From: Paenibacillus ginsengihumi DSM 21568
GTDB lineage: Bacteria > Bacillota > Bacilli > Paenibacillales > NBRC-103111
DNA: 64,000 bases
Direction of reading: 5' to 3'
Assembly (NCBI RefSeq): GCF_000380965.1
Contig: NZ_KB905564.1
Coordinates: forward strand, 1 to 64,000
The notes under the pieces were generated by a model. It saw nothing but the letters and a program-made list of their open reading frames with translations. It searched no databases and was not told the origin of the DNA. Shown here piece by piece: positions 1 to 8,428 of this stretch. Both the position numbers and the translations under genes were made by a program. Positions within the stretch are counted from its first letter, which is position 1, and each line of letters opens with the position of its first letter.

Positions 1-184
1 TTTTCAAGAGAGACGCCTGTGACGAGCGATTCCTTTCGTCATCGGTCGTCACCTTCGGTGTTGAAAAAATCGTCGGAAGGTTCCGTCCAATTTTTCAAGA
101 GAGACGCCTGTGACGAGCAACTCTTTCATCTTCGGCCGCCGCCTGCGGTATTGAACATTCGCCGAAGGACTTCGTCGAGTGTTC
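1..184 (-). repeat. Interspersed repeat family A, two tandem copies
   Basis: Two adjacent copies (about 1-95 and 97-184), each with a GACGCCTGTGACGAGC core followed by a GACGA-rich segment and an inverted repeat of TTCAA/TTGAA type. On the minus strand they read TTGAA - ACCGCAGGCGACGAC-like - GCTCGTCACAGGCGTCT - TTGAAAA. The same order recurs on the plus strand at 835-1060 and 38366-38470, and part of it at 5575-5660. Open frames here are not supported as genes. Function unknown. Confidence 0.75.
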
Positions 185-197
185 AATAGAGAGCAAA

Positions 198-382
198 TGT
201 TGCATTTTGTACAACAAAAACGAGGCAATAACCTGCATTTGCGGCTCAATGTTGCACTTTGTACAACATTTCGAGCGATGAGTCTCGATTTGAAGCCTAT
301 CTCGTCCAAATTGTTGCACAAAATACAACATTCCCCTACCTCTAACGCGAAAAATACAGAAAATGTTGTATTTTTTGCAGGA
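198..382 (-). repeat. Four-word inverted-repeat array, copy 1
   Basis: Four 19-bp words related to TGTTGYAYAAARTRCAACA start at 198, 250, 312 and 364, so the spacing is 52/62/52 bp. The fourth word degenerates to a TGCAGGA end, which is the first word (TCCTGCA...) of the other copies read in reverse, so this array is inverted. Sequence 383-430 (GCGCTAGCGCGGAGTTCG region) matches, in inverted order, the flank at 38110-38160. This supports a composite element of roughly 430 bp. No gene is apparent in 1-569. Confidence 0.85.
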
Positions 383-569
383 TTCGTCGCCTCATGTGCC
401 CGGGGAGGGGCAGCGCTAGCGCGGAGTTCGAACGCTTACCCGGGATTCGAGGGCTGCCGACTGAGTATCCCTTGAGGATTAAAGCGAAGTGCGACTTTTT
501 GTACCAAGAAAAACTACCGCTTAAGCCGCGGCCCATTCATCCTTGAAAGAACATCAATAGATGTTTTTG

Positions 570-761
570 TTACGACTGTGTAGTTATAAAATGAATGATG
601 CCAACCGCAATGAAAAGTACAATCGTCATGATGAAGAACACGGCAAAAAAGCCTGTGAAAAACGACTTGGCCGACGAAGGGCGCGAGCGCTCCATGTCTA
701 ACCGTCTCTCGATCTCCTCCAATCGCCGGTTGATTTGCTGCAGTTCCTTTTCCAGCTCCAT
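570..761 (-). CDS. small coiled-coil membrane protein
   Basis: A 63-residue protein, not recognised as a named family. Residues 1-22 are rich in Glu, Arg, Leu and Gln with heptad character, predicting a short coiled coil. Residues about 35-57 form one hydrophobic membrane segment, so it is probably a single-pass protein with a cytoplasmic coiled coil. The ATG at 761 follows GGAAAGGAG at good spacing, which supports this start and a real gene despite the small size. A weak hairpin (AACATC/GATGTT, 550-565) lies just past the stop. The gene stands alone between repeats. Confidence 0.65.
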   Translation of the reverse strand: MELEKELQQINRRLEEIERRLDMERSRPSSAKSFFTGFFAVFFIMTIVLFIAVGIIHFITTQS

Positions 762-834
762 GATGCCTTCGCTCCTTTCCGCAACCTTGATATATAAGAT
801 ATGGTGAGTATACCATATTCTTGATGCGGCCTAT

Positions 835-1060
835 CTTGAAAATTTGGCGATATACGCCGACAAAATTTCAATACCGCAGGTGACGACTGATGACGATAGG
901 AAGCGCTCGTCATAGGCGTCTATCTTGAAAATAGCCCCCAGGGCGTGCAGCCCATTTTCATCTTCTGATGGTGCTGCGCCAGCGGCATGGGCGTCTCTTT
1001 TGATATTTCGACGAATGACGAACGATGATGAGGGGAATCGCTCGTCCTAGACGTCTAATT
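835..1060 (+). repeat. Interspersed repeats, families A and B
   Basis: The segment carries the family A core (CTCGTCATAGGCGTCT, followed by TTGAAAATAGCCC) near 905-945. It then carries a family B stretch at about 950-990 (CATTTTCATCTTCTGATGG, then a GCGCCAGCGGCATGGG end) that recurs nearly identically twice at 38480-38590. A second degraded A core (GAATCGCTCGTCCTAGACGTCT) is near 1037-1058. It fills the gap before the VOC gene, and no promoter could be assigned. Confidence 0.75.
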
Positions 1061-1097
1061 GCTATTGAGTACAAGATGCACCGAAGGGAAGGGAACA

Positions 1098-1460
1098 ATG
1101 GCCAAAGTAAAACGAATTGTCGCGAATGTGGAAGCACAGGATCTCGCAGCCGCAGGGCGATTTTATCAGGATGTGCTCGGGCTGGATTTGCTGATGGATC
1201 ACGGATGGATGGCGACGTACGGGTCGAGCGAGCCGATGGGAATTCAAATCAGCTTTGCCGTACAAGGCGGCTCGGGTACGCCGGTTCCCGATCTGTCCAT
1301 AGAGGTGGATGATGTCGATGCCGTATATGAGCAGATGAAAGCGCACGGATTCCCGTGCGAGTACGGGCCTGTGAATGAACCTTGGGGAGTACGGCGCTTC
1401 TACGTTCGCGACCCGTTCGGCAAGCTGGTCAATATTGTTGCGCATGCGAATCAAATTTGA
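1098..1460 (+). CDS. VOC (glyoxalase/bleomycin-resistance) family protein
   Basis: A 120-residue single-module VOC-fold protein. The start is the ATG at 1098 behind GAAGGGAAGGG; an upstream in-frame start at 1059 has no ribosome site. Visible features are the N-terminal pattern AAAGRFYQDVLGL, a central DLSIEVDDVDA strand and the C-terminal RRFYVRDPFGKLVNIV, which is the usual metal-site Glu/Asn region of glyoxalase-like proteins. Members bind or transform small molecules (glyoxalases, dioxygenases, antibiotic-binding proteins), and the substrate cannot be told. The DinB-like gene follows after 31 bp, so the two are likely co-transcribed. Confidence 0.85.
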   Translation: MAKVKRIVANVEAQDLAAAGRFYQDVLGLDLLMDHGWMATYGSSEPMGIQISFAVQGGSGTPVPDLSIEVDDVDAVYEQMKAHGFPCEYGPVNEPWGVRRFYVRDPFGKLVNIVAHANQI

Positions 1461-1491
1461 AGCCGAAATAGCTTGAGAGGAGCCCTTGCCT

Positions 1492-2022
1492 ATGAATTTT
1501 ACAGTGGCTGAAGCGATCGAAATATTGGAACGCACGCCGCGGGCGTTGACGTCGATGTTATCCGGTCTATCCGAATCCTGGCTTCAATGGCGCGAAGGAG
1601 AAGGAACCTGGACCGTCCATGAAGTAGTGAACCATCTCATAGAAAACGAGAAAAAGAACTGGGTCCCGCGGATGGAGACGATTCTGCAAGGAGACGGGCA
1701 GACGCAGCTTCCCGACTTCGACCGTTACTCCCATATCGATGCTTACGCAGGATACTCTGTGGATCGGAGTCTGCAGGAGTTCGCAGCATTAAGGGCGCAA
1801 AATATCAATGTGCTTAACCAACGTGTGAATCTCGAGCGGCATCTGGAATGGACGGCGGTTCATCCGGCCTTTGGCAAGGTCAAGCTGCGGGAGCTGCTGT
1901 CTACCTGGGTTGTGCACGACTTAACGCATACTGCTCAGATCGTGCGCGTAGTGGCTTCGAGGTACCGGGCAGATGTCGGCCCCTGGATCGAATATTTGGG
2001 CATTTTGAAAATGAAAAAGTGA
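1492..2022 (+). CDS. DinB-like (DinB_2 superfamily) protein
   Basis: A 176-residue four-helix DinB-superfamily protein. The ATG at 1492 has GAGAGGAG nine bases upstream; a TTG two codons earlier is less likely. Family features are the TWTVHEVVNHLIENEK motif near residue 45, which supplies the first metal-binding His, and the C-terminal STWVVHDLTHTAQI with the two further His. Family members include bacillithiol S-transferases and other metal-dependent thiol-linked enzymes. It follows the VOC gene closely, consistent with a small detoxification operon, but the exact reaction is unknown. Confidence 0.85.
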   Translation: MNFTVAEAIEILERTPRALTSMLSGLSESWLQWREGEGTWTVHEVVNHLIENEKKNWVPRMETILQGDGQTQLPDFDRYSHIDAYAGYSVDRSLQEFAALRAQNINVLNQRVNLERHLEWTAVHPAFGKVKLRELLSTWVVHDLTHTAQIVRVVASRYRADVGPWIEYLGILKMKK

Positions 2023-2049
2023 AGCCCGGATGCGTCGGAATGCGGGGGA

Positions 2050-2350
2050 ATGGAAAAGCAGCATTCGCGCAAAATCACGATCAATGCGAGCTGTCCCGGA
2101 TTCGTCGCGACCGACATGAACGCGGCGATGCTGCAAGACGAAAGAGGAGGGCAATTCGGCGCCGATGATTCGATCTTCGGACGCGGGGAGGAGCCGAAAC
2201 GGCCATACGATGTCCTGCGGCTGCCTGCATTCCATCTTCGGACAATGGGGCAGCCTGTGGACATTGCCGATATCGCCGCTTTTCTGGCCTCTGACGGAAA
2301 GGCGCTGGATTACCGGGCAGCCGATCGGCGCGAGCAGCGGCTCTCCCTTG
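2050..2350 (+). pseudogene. Truncated, frameshifted short-chain dehydrogenase (SDR) remnant
   Basis: Only the C-terminal third of a classical SDR remains. One frame reads KITINASCPGFVATDMNAAM (post-catalytic region) and later MGQPVDIADIAAFLASD. The expected continuation ERRWITGQPIGASSG is in the next frame from about 2303, so there is a frameshift. The N-terminal Rossmann motif and the YxxxK active site are absent. An apparent 61-bp insertion lies between near-identical TCNATCTTCGGAC direct repeats (2170 and 2231). The gap 2023-2462 holds only this remnant and the promoter region of the next gene. Confidence 0.75.
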
Positions 2351-2462
2351 GAGCAGTGGCCCCCGCTTTTTTACATAATATTTACAGAAAATTGAAACAA
2401 TTCGCGATCATGGATGCTAGAATACCTTTTGGAATGAAATATGATCCAAAAGGAGGCTGCGA

Positions 2463-5400
2463 ATGTTTACATTCGGGAGATGGAGAAACCGCTGGCTGAC
2501 GTTCACGCTTGCGCTGACCATGCTGCTCTCGGCGCTTGCGGGGGGCGCGCTGACGGCGCAGGCCGAAGGTCCGGACGATCCGGCGCCTTACATCGAAGCC
2601 AAGATCGTCAACGGGAATGCGGGCAAAAAGGTGCTGTTCGACAACACGCACGCCCAGACGGCGGGAGCGGCGGATTGGGTGATCGACGGAGGCTTCTCCG
2701 ATTTTGCGAATGCGCTGGCGAATAACGGCTATTTCGTGAAGGAGCTGCGCAAATCGACCCCGATCGTCTACGACGATCTGAAGGATTACGACGTGTTCGT
2801 CGTCGCGGAGCCGAACATTCCGTTCAAGCAGAGCGAGCAGGACGCTATGCTGGAATATGTTGAGGAGGGCGGCAGCATCTTCTTCATCGGCGACCATTAC
2901 AACGCCGACCGCAACAAAAACCGCTGGGACGGCTCCGAATCGTTGAACGGGTACCGCCGCGGCGCGTGGGACGATCCGACCAAAGGCATGAGCGCGGAGG
3001 AGAAAGCGTCGGAAGCGATGCAGGGCGTCGTCAGCTCGGACTGGCTGGCGGATAACTTCGGCGTCCGTTTCCGTTACAATGCGCTCGGGGATATTGCGGC
3101 GAACGTCATCGTCGAGCCGGATCAGGCGTTCGGTATTACCGAAGGCGTGTCGGCGGTGGCGATGCACGCCGGATCGACGCTGGCGATTATCGACCCGACG
3201 AAGGCCAAGGGCATCGTATACGTTCCGGAAACGGACGAGGCATGGGGCAATGCCGTCGACCAGGGCGTATACAACGGCGGCGGCATCGAGGAAGGTCCGT
3301 ATGTGGCGGTGGCCAAGGTCGGCGCGGGCAAAGCGGCCTTTATCGGCGACTCCTCGCCGGTCGAGGATGCGACGCCGAAATATTTGCGCGAGGAGACGGG
3401 CGCGCCCAAGACGACGTACGACGGCTTCAAGGAGCTGGACGACGGGACGCTGCTGGTCAACCTGATCGATTGGCTCAGCGAGCCGGAAGCCTACACCCGC
3501 CTGGACCAGGTGCCGGGGCTTGAGCTGGACGAGCCGACCGAGCTGTTTGCGTTCGAGCAGCCGGAGTTGTCGACCGAGCCGAAGCCGGAACCATGGTCTG
3601 CGCCGGCGGCCGGCTATAAATGGTGGGACCGCTCGACATTTAAGCCCGGCTCCTACGGCGGGGCTGCGGTGAGCGCCAACCCGACGTACAGCTTCGTGCA
3701 CCAGGAGCAGCTGCCGAATGCGGAGGAGTTTCAGATTCGCGTCGTCTTCGAGAATCTCGCCCCGAATATGACGGTAGCGGGGTTCAGCGCCGGAATTTAC
3801 TTGACCGGCGGCACGCAGGTGGCAAAGGTTCAGAATGCGGACGGAAGCTGGCCGACGTCATACGGCTACAGCGCGGCATTCAGCGTGACGGCCGACAGCA
3901 CCGGCTTCGCCTACAAGGATTTGACGGTTCGGATCAAACCGGGAACGAGCGGCACGGCCAACCTCAGACTGCGGCAAAACGGCGCCAACCTGCTGACGAG
4001 ATCGGTGACCATTGCGAACGTGCCTGCCGAGCCGCTGCCGGGCGCGGAAAATCCGGGCATTCCGGAGCCGGTCTCCATCGCGGCAGCGAGAACGCAGCCG
4101 CAGGGTACGGTGGTCACGGTTGAAGGCGTCGTGACGACAGAGCCGGGGGCTTTCGGCGGGCAAGGGTTTTACTTGCAGGACGACTCGGGCGGCATTTACG
4201 TGTTCCAGACGTTGCCTGGCTTCCGCCAGGGAGACAAAATCAAAATCACCGCTCCGCTCGTTCTCTACAACACGGAGCTGGAGCTTGCGACCCCGGTTTC
4301 GATCGAAAAAACCGGCACCGCCCCGCTGCCCGAAGCGGCGCCGGTCGAGCGGATCGACGCTGCTAATCAGGGCCAGCTCGTTAAGTTAAAGGGCGTGGAA
4401 ATTCGCAACATCGTCCCGGCCAGCCCGTCCGGCTCGTTTGAATTCGACGCGGTGAAGGGGGGCGTCAGCAATCATGTCAGAGTCGATGCCCGCACCGGGC
4501 TTAACCTGAGCAGCTTTCCCTACAGCGAAGGGCAAGTTGTCGATATTCAAGGCGTATCCGCCATCTTCCGGGATCTTTATCAGCTCAAGCCGCGGGGATT
4601 GAGCGACTTCGCGGCCGCTTCCGTTCCGCTGGCGAAGGTGACGCTGGAGGCGTCGCCGACGCTGCTGACCGTCGGCGGAACCGCCTCCGCCGCTGTCAGC
4701 GGCTGGCTGGCGGACGGCACGCCGGCCGATTTGAGCGTTGCGGGCGTGACTTACGTCAGCGGCGGGCCGGCGGTCGAAGTGAGCGCCGACGGGCGGATTA
4801 CCGCCGTTCAGGCGGGCAGCGCCGCGGTGAGCGCTCATGCGGCGTATCGCGGCGAGACCGTCGTCTCCAACGAGGTGATCTTTACGGTGGTCGAACCGGC
4901 CGCAGCCGGCAAGCCGGGCCAGCCTGTTCTGTCCGACAACAACGGGCACGACACAGGCCTTAGAGACGGCAGCTATATGGTGACCATGAACATGTGGTGG
5001 GGCAATAACGGCACGGCGGTCAAGCTTTACGAAAACGGCGCTCTGGTCGGCACGAAGAGCTTGACGGACGCTTCGCCGTCTCCGCAAACGGCCGCGTTCG
5101 AGATCACCGGCAAAACGAACGGCAAGTACACGTACACCTGCGAGCTGATCAATGTGTACGGGACGAGCGAATGCGGCGAGCATGTCGTGACCGTCGCCGA
5201 CGCCAATCCCGGCAAGCCGGTGCTGTCGCAGGACAACTGGGACGGGGACGGCCATTACAAAGTGACCATGAACATGTGGTGGGGCACGAACGGCGGCGAA
5301 TACCGGCTGTATGAAAACGGGGTCCTCATCGACGAGCAGCTTTTGGACGAGGCCACCCCGCGCCCGCAAAGCGCCGTCACTGCGATTGCCGACCGGGCGC

Positions 5401-5483
5401 CCGGAACCTACGAATACCGGGGAGAATTGACGAACGCCGCCGGAACGACGTCCAGCGAAACGATCGTCGTGAAGGTGAAGTAA
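2463..5483 (+). CDS. secreted multidomain protein (GATase-like, OB-fold, Ig-like and C-terminal paired modules)
   Basis: A 1006-residue exported protein; the ATG at 2463 follows AAAAGGAGG. A signal peptide covers residues 1 to about 35 (positive start, LALTMLLSALAGGAL core, AQA cut). Residues about 55-345 form a GATase-like/DUF4350-like alpha-beta domain (KVLFDNTHAQT at the start, YVEEGGSIFFIGDH in the middle). A beta-rich Ig-like part covers about 400-520. An OB-fold of the type seen in secreted nucleases (GTVVTVEGVVTTEPGAFGGQ) covers about 535-690, and a Big-type Ig domain about 715-805. Two 90-residue modules sharing VTMNMWWG and LYENG end the protein; such modules occur in secreted Bacillus and Paenibacillus chitinases and related enzymes. 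No LPXTG or SLH anchor is present. A role in binding or degrading an extracellular polymer is inferred. Confidence 0.75.
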   Translation: MFTFGRWRNRWLTFTLALTMLLSALAGGALTAQAEGPDDPAPYIEAKIVNGNAGKKVLFDNTHAQTAGAADWVIDGGFSDFANALANNGYFVKELRKSTPIVYDDLKDYDVFVVAEPNIPFKQSEQDAMLEYVEEGGSIFFIGDHYNADRNKNRWDGSESLNGYRRGAWDDPTKGMSAEEKASEAMQGVVSSDWLADNFGVRFRYNALGDIAANVIVEPDQAFGITEGVSAVAMHAGSTLAIIDPTKAKGIVYVPETDEAWGNAVDQGVYNGGGIEEGPYVAVAKVGAGKAAFIGDSSPVEDATPKYLREETGAPKTTYDGFKELDDGTLLVNLIDWLSEPEAYTRLDQVPGLELDEPTELFAFEQPELSTEPKPEPWSAPAAGYKWWDRSTFKPGSYGGAAVSANPTYSFVHQEQLPNAEEFQIRVVFENLAPNMTVAGFSAGIYLTGGTQVAKVQNADGSWPTSYGYSAAFSVTADSTGFAYKDLTVRIKPGTSGTANLRLRQNGANLLTRSVTIANVPAEPLPGAENPGIPEPVSIAAARTQPQGTVVTVEGVVTTEPGAFGGQGFYLQDDSGGIYVFQTLPGFRQGDKIKITAPLVLYNTELELATPVSIEKTGTAPLPEAAPVERIDAANQGQLVKLKGVEIRNIVPASPSGSFEFDAVKGGVSNHVRVDARTGLNLSSFPYSEGQVVDIQGVSAIFRDLYQLKPRGLSDFAAASVPLAKVTLEASPTLLTVGGTASAAVSGWLADGTPADLSVAGVTYVSGGPAVEVSADGRITAVQAGSAAVSAHAAYRGETVVSNEVIFTVVEPAAAGKPGQPVLSDNNGHDTGLRDGSYMVTMNMWWGNNGTAVKLYENGALVGTKSLTDASPSPQTAAFEITGKTNGKYTYTCELINVYGTSECGEHVVTVADANPGKPVLSQDNWDGDGHYKVTMNMWWGTNGGEYRLYENGVLIDEQLLDEATPRPQSAVTAIADRAPGTYEYRGELTNAAGTTSSETIVVKVK

Positions 5484-5511
5484 CAGTATCATACCAAGCC
5501 GCAAAGCCAAG

Positions 5512-5545
5512 AACACCCGGCCCTTTTCGGGGGCTGGGTGTTTGC
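5512..5545 (+). terminator. Rho-independent terminator
   Basis: Stem AACACCCGGCCC (5512-5523) pairs with GGGCTGGGTGTT (5531-5542) with one G-T pair and is followed by a short T run. It lies 29 bases after the stop of the large secreted protein. Confidence 0.65.
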
Positions 5546-5574
5546 GCGGGCAGGCTGTTATTTCAGGTAGGCCC

Positions 5575-5660
5575 CGGCGATTTGAATCCTTCACCATCGC
5601 TCGTCACCCTTCGGTTGCTGAAAATTTGCCGACGATCGTCAGCAAATTTTCAGGATGCAA
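5575..5660 (-). repeat. Partial family A repeat with long inverted repeat
   Basis: Contains CATCGCTCGTCACCCTTCGG, related to the family A core in reverse orientation. It also has a strong palindrome: CTGAAAATTTGC and GCAAATTTTCAG (about 5622-5658) flank the self-complementary CGACGATCGTC. It lies just downstream of the minus-strand anti-sigma gene and could act as its 3' hairpin, though no clear T-run follows. Confidence 0.6.
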
Positions 5661-5668
5661 CCGGATGA

Positions 5669-6811
5669 TTAAATGCCGATGGAGTATTCTTCGAACTGAA
5701 GCGCGTAAAATTGTCCCTTGACGTTGTATTTGCCGAGCACGGCCGGCGCGCCTTCTTTGGTGAAGCGGACCACGGAGAAGCTTTGCGGATCCTTGGCCGC
5801 TTTATAGCCCGCCAGATCGATCTTGAGCAATTGCTTGGCCTGAGCCGCCGCATTGGCCAGCAGCTGATCCTCGGTGTAGCCTTCCATGATATCGGCATTG
5901 TTGGCCATATCGCTCGGCCGATCCTCCAGATCGCCGGCCATGACCTTCAGGATGCGGTTGGTTCCTTTTTCTACGACAACAAAGACCGGTTTGTTGCTCT
6001 GGGAGCTCTCAAACAGCAGCTCATAGACTTCTTTTCCGTTCTCTATGATGAAGGACGGATTAACCAAAGGCCCTTTATTCAAGCCGTCCAACGCCGTTCC
6101 GTCAAAGACCGTTTCCGCCGCTTTGAGCGCAGCGGGATCGACATCCGCGTTCGCAAGGCTTCTGACAACTCTGTGCAGCTTGCCGTCCTCGAGAACGACG
6201 GTGGTGTCGTTTACTCTCGTGCTCAGATATACCGCGCCGCTCTTAACGGAAGACCCTTCAGGGAAATCGCCGTACTGGACCGTGATGTCCACTGTATCGG
6301 CTTGAACCCGTTCTCCCGGAAATATTTGCTGCAAAGCGGCGGCCATTTGTTCTTTATAAGAATCCTTCAGGTCGTTCCACTTGACTTCGATATCGATATT
6401 TTGCGGCTTGCCCTTCGAGTCTACCATCACTTTGCTGTATTCTGTACCGTCGACCTTGTAGGTCAAGCCCGAATCTTCGCCCATGCTCCATGGTTCCGCA
6501 GGATCGTACGTATGCGCTTGGCCCGTAATCCCGGCAACCAGCTTGCTCACCAGCGGAATGCCCTTCAGCGATTCGGCCATCGCCGGAGATACGGAGGCGC
6601 TGCCGATCGCGGCAACTCCCAAGACGGCCGCGGCAGATGTCGCTATCATGGCTTTTTTCATCAGCTTGCTGTTGTTCTTTCTCATCGGTTTCTCTCCAAT
6701 CCGCTGCATAATTTGGTCGCTGAAGCTGTCGACAGGCATCTCCAGCTGTTGAATCGTGCGCCGTATGTTGTCCAAATGCTGCTCCTTACGTGGTTCCTGC
6801 CATTTCCCCAT
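5669..6811 (-). CDS. anti-sigma factor-like membrane protein
   Basis: A 380-residue protein; the ATG at 6811 has GAAGGAGG upstream and overlaps the end of the sigma factor gene by 26 bases, so the two are probably translationally coupled. The N-terminal ~50 residues are cytoplasmic and charged (a likely sigma-binding segment). One membrane segment spans about 55-78 (AMIATSAAAVLGVAAIGSAS). The remaining ~300 residues are extracytoplasmic, with repeated beta-rich stretches and a YxFE-type ending. No CHCC zinc motif is seen. By position and topology it should hold the neighbouring ECF sigma factor at the membrane and release it on an envelope signal; the ligand is unknown. Confidence 0.7.
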   Translation of the reverse strand: MGKWQEPRKEQHLDNIRRTIQQLEMPVDSFSDQIMQRIGEKPMRKNNSKLMKKAMIATSAAAVLGVAAIGSASVSPAMAESLKGIPLVSKLVAGITGQAHTYDPAEPWSMGEDSGLTYKVDGTEYSKVMVDSKGKPQNIDIEVKWNDLKDSYKEQMAAALQQIFPGERVQADTVDITVQYGDFPEGSSVKSGAVYLSTRVNDTTVVLEDGKLHRVVRSLANADVDPAALKAAETVFDGTALDGLNKGPLVNPSFIIENGKEVYELLFESSQSNKPVFVVVEKGTNRILKVMAGDLEDRPSDMANNADIMEGYTEDQLLANAAAQAKQLLKIDLAGYKAAKDPQSFSVVRFTKEGAPAVLGKYNVKGQFYALQFEEYSIGI

Positions 6812-7376
6812 GGACGAGTCCTCCTTCAAGGTTGTTATGTTCGATCAGTTTTTTGCGAAGCCGTTCGTATTTTTTGCGCAGCGTTGCCGGTTTGCATCCC
6901 ATGATTTGGCCGATTTCTTCAAAGGTGTACTGCTCGACGGCCTTCAGCAGCAAAAGGTTGGTTTCGTCCTGATTCAGATGCTGAAGCAGCGCTTGAACGG
7001 CATCGTCCGGGCTAAGGTCGTACGAAGCGGATACCTGCTCCTGATAGCGCGATACGAGCCGCTTCCAGCGATTCCGCTTGCGAATCTGATCCAGGCAGTG
7101 GTGATAGGCAATCTTGTAGAGCCAGGCGGAGAAAGACACCCGCTTCTCATAACGGTCGAGCTCCTGATAGGCCTTGATAAAAATGTCCTGTACCGCATCC
7201 TCCGCTTCTTCGCGGCTTTTCAAAATGCAGAAGCAATAAGTATATATTTTCTTTTCGAAGGCGCGAATAATGACGGCGTACGCCTCCGTATCGCCTGACT
7301 TCACTTGCCGAACGGCGGTTTCGATATCCGGCGACGAACGGTTCGCTTGGCCGGCGAGCAGGGCTGGTCGTTCCAA
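6786..7376 (-). CDS. ECF-type RNA polymerase sigma factor
   Basis: A 196-residue sigma-70 factor of ECF type. Region 2 is seen in EEAEDAVQDIFIKAYQ and SAWLYKIAYHHCLDQIRKR. Region 4 is seen in LLLLKAVEQYTFEEIGQIMG and ATLRKKYERLRKKL. An in-frame GTG at 7385 lies inside the AAGGAGGTG ribosome site, so the TTG at 7376, eight bases after the site, is the likelier start. It forms an operon with the anti-sigma gene downstream. Such pairs usually control envelope-stress genes and their own promoter; target promoters were not identified. Confidence 0.88.
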   Translation of the reverse strand: MERPALLAGQANRSSPDIETAVRQVKSGDTEAYAVIIRAFEKKIYTYCFCILKSREEAEDAVQDIFIKAYQELDRYEKRVSFSAWLYKIAYHHCLDQIRKRNRWKRLVSRYQEQVSASYDLSPDDAVQALLQHLNQDETNLLLLKAVEQYTFEEIGQIMGCKPATLRKKYERLRKKLIEHNNLEGGLVHGEMAGTT

Positions 7377-7522
7377 TAAGGTCACCTCCTTGCTGTCTGT
7401 TGTGTGATGACATAACTATAACGATCCGAAAAGCGCGAATCGTGACAGGCGGTTTTAAACGATTCATCTATTTTAACAACTGCTAGTTTCCCTGATAAGC
7501 CAACCGGTGTCGAGACGCAAAA

Positions 7523-7556
7523 AAAACCATCGCGGTCGGCGATGGTTTTTATATAT
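7523..7556 (-). terminator. Terminator of the AHSA1 gene
   Basis: Stem AAACCATCGC / GCGATGGTTT (about 7523-7533 and 7539-7549) sits directly downstream of the minus-strand AHSA1-domain gene, with a long run of A on the plus strand that gives a U tract on the minus transcript. Confidence 0.8.
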
Positions 7557-7562
7557 GAGGGA

Positions 7563-8069
7563 TTATTGATTGTTTGCCAAATAATCGGCCAACTGGTCCA
7601 AGGTGCCTCCCAGTCCTTGCTGCAGCATCGGGATCATGCCTTCATAGGCCTTGATTTCCTCATCAGTGGCGTTGATCGGCCCGCCTCGAAGAGTAAGCTC
7701 CGTCGCGCCGTCTTTGTCTGCCAGCGTCAGATCGTTGATAATTTCCAGCGGCCAGACCGGACTGAACGGAGCTCGCACTGTGTTGCCCTGCTCGTCGGAA
7801 AACGACTGAACGAAGACGAGCTTCCCCGGCGCTTCGATTTCCCGGTATACGAATTTTCCCCACATAACATGTCCGTCGGGAGAGCGCTGGCTGCCGAGAT
7901 ACATTCCGCCGGGGCGGAGCTCGAATCGGTGCGTCTCCACCGTGAAGCCTTGCGGCCCCCACCATTTAGCGAACCGGTCCCGTTCCGTCCACGCCTTGAA
8001 CACGAGCTCGCGGGGAGCGTCAAAGACGCGGGTAATGACCAATTCCGTGCCGTTTGCTTGGGTTTCCAT
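7563..8069 (-). CDS. SRPBCC / AHSA1-domain protein
   Basis: A 168-residue protein of the START-like AHSA1 group. The N-terminal VITRVFDAPRELVFKAWTER and RFAKWWGPQGF motifs are the family signature, and the C-terminal helix GMIPMLQQGLGGTLDQLADYL closes the pocket. The start at 8069 follows AAGGAGGA. In many Bacilli this family is paired with an ArsR regulator, but none is adjacent here. The ligand is unknown; related proteins bind hydrophobic small molecules or act in stress responses. Confidence 0.88.
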   Translation of the reverse strand: METQANGTELVITRVFDAPRELVFKAWTERDRFAKWWGPQGFTVETHRFELRPGGMYLGSQRSPDGHVMWGKFVYREIEAPGKLVFVQSFSDEQGNTVRAPFSPVWPLEIINDLTLADKDGATELTLRGGPINATDEEIKAYEGMIPMLQQGLGGTLDQLADYLANNQ

Positions 8070-8354
8070 AATAATTCATTCCTCCTTGGTTGTGACAATG
8101 AAATGATGAAGCCGCTTCATTCCTCCCTGGCTGTTGGTTTCAATATACCACGAAATGCAGCCGCCGATTTCTTGCAGATTGCGATCTTGCGTACAATCGG
8201 ATGCGGGCGCTATTCCTGTAAGGGGGAGCACAGGATCGCTGGCGACATGCTCTTCTATTAAACGGCCGGTGCGGTTATGCGGGGCACAATGACAAGCGCA
8301 CAGCGTTTCGGCTGTCAATTATCACAGCACAACGACAGCGCGCAGCGTTCCGGC

Positions 8355-8411
8355 TTGACTGTGGCAAAAATATGCTTTATCTTGATGGTATGGGGAATGA
8401 ATATTCATTCC
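8355..8411 (+). promoter_or_regulatory. tetR promoter with 18-bp palindromic operator
   Basis: A -35 TTGACT (8355-8360) and a -10 TATCTT (8378-8383) are 17 bases apart. The perfect palindrome GGAATGAATATTCATTCC (8394-8411) covers the likely transcription start. The same palindrome recurs before the P450 gene at 9025. This resembles the BM3R1/FatR operator arrangement, so self-repression is inferred. The rest of the gap 8070-8354 shows no gene. Confidence 0.8.
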
Positions 8412-8428
8412 GGGATAATGGAGGGTGC

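Noticed and set aside
2382-3701. Long antisense frame opposite the secreted multidomain gene
   Set aside because: Arg-rich shadow translation from high GC at third positions; no ribosome site. The same applies to long antisense frames at 9340-10668, 11074-12339, 13846-15012 and 35028-37268.
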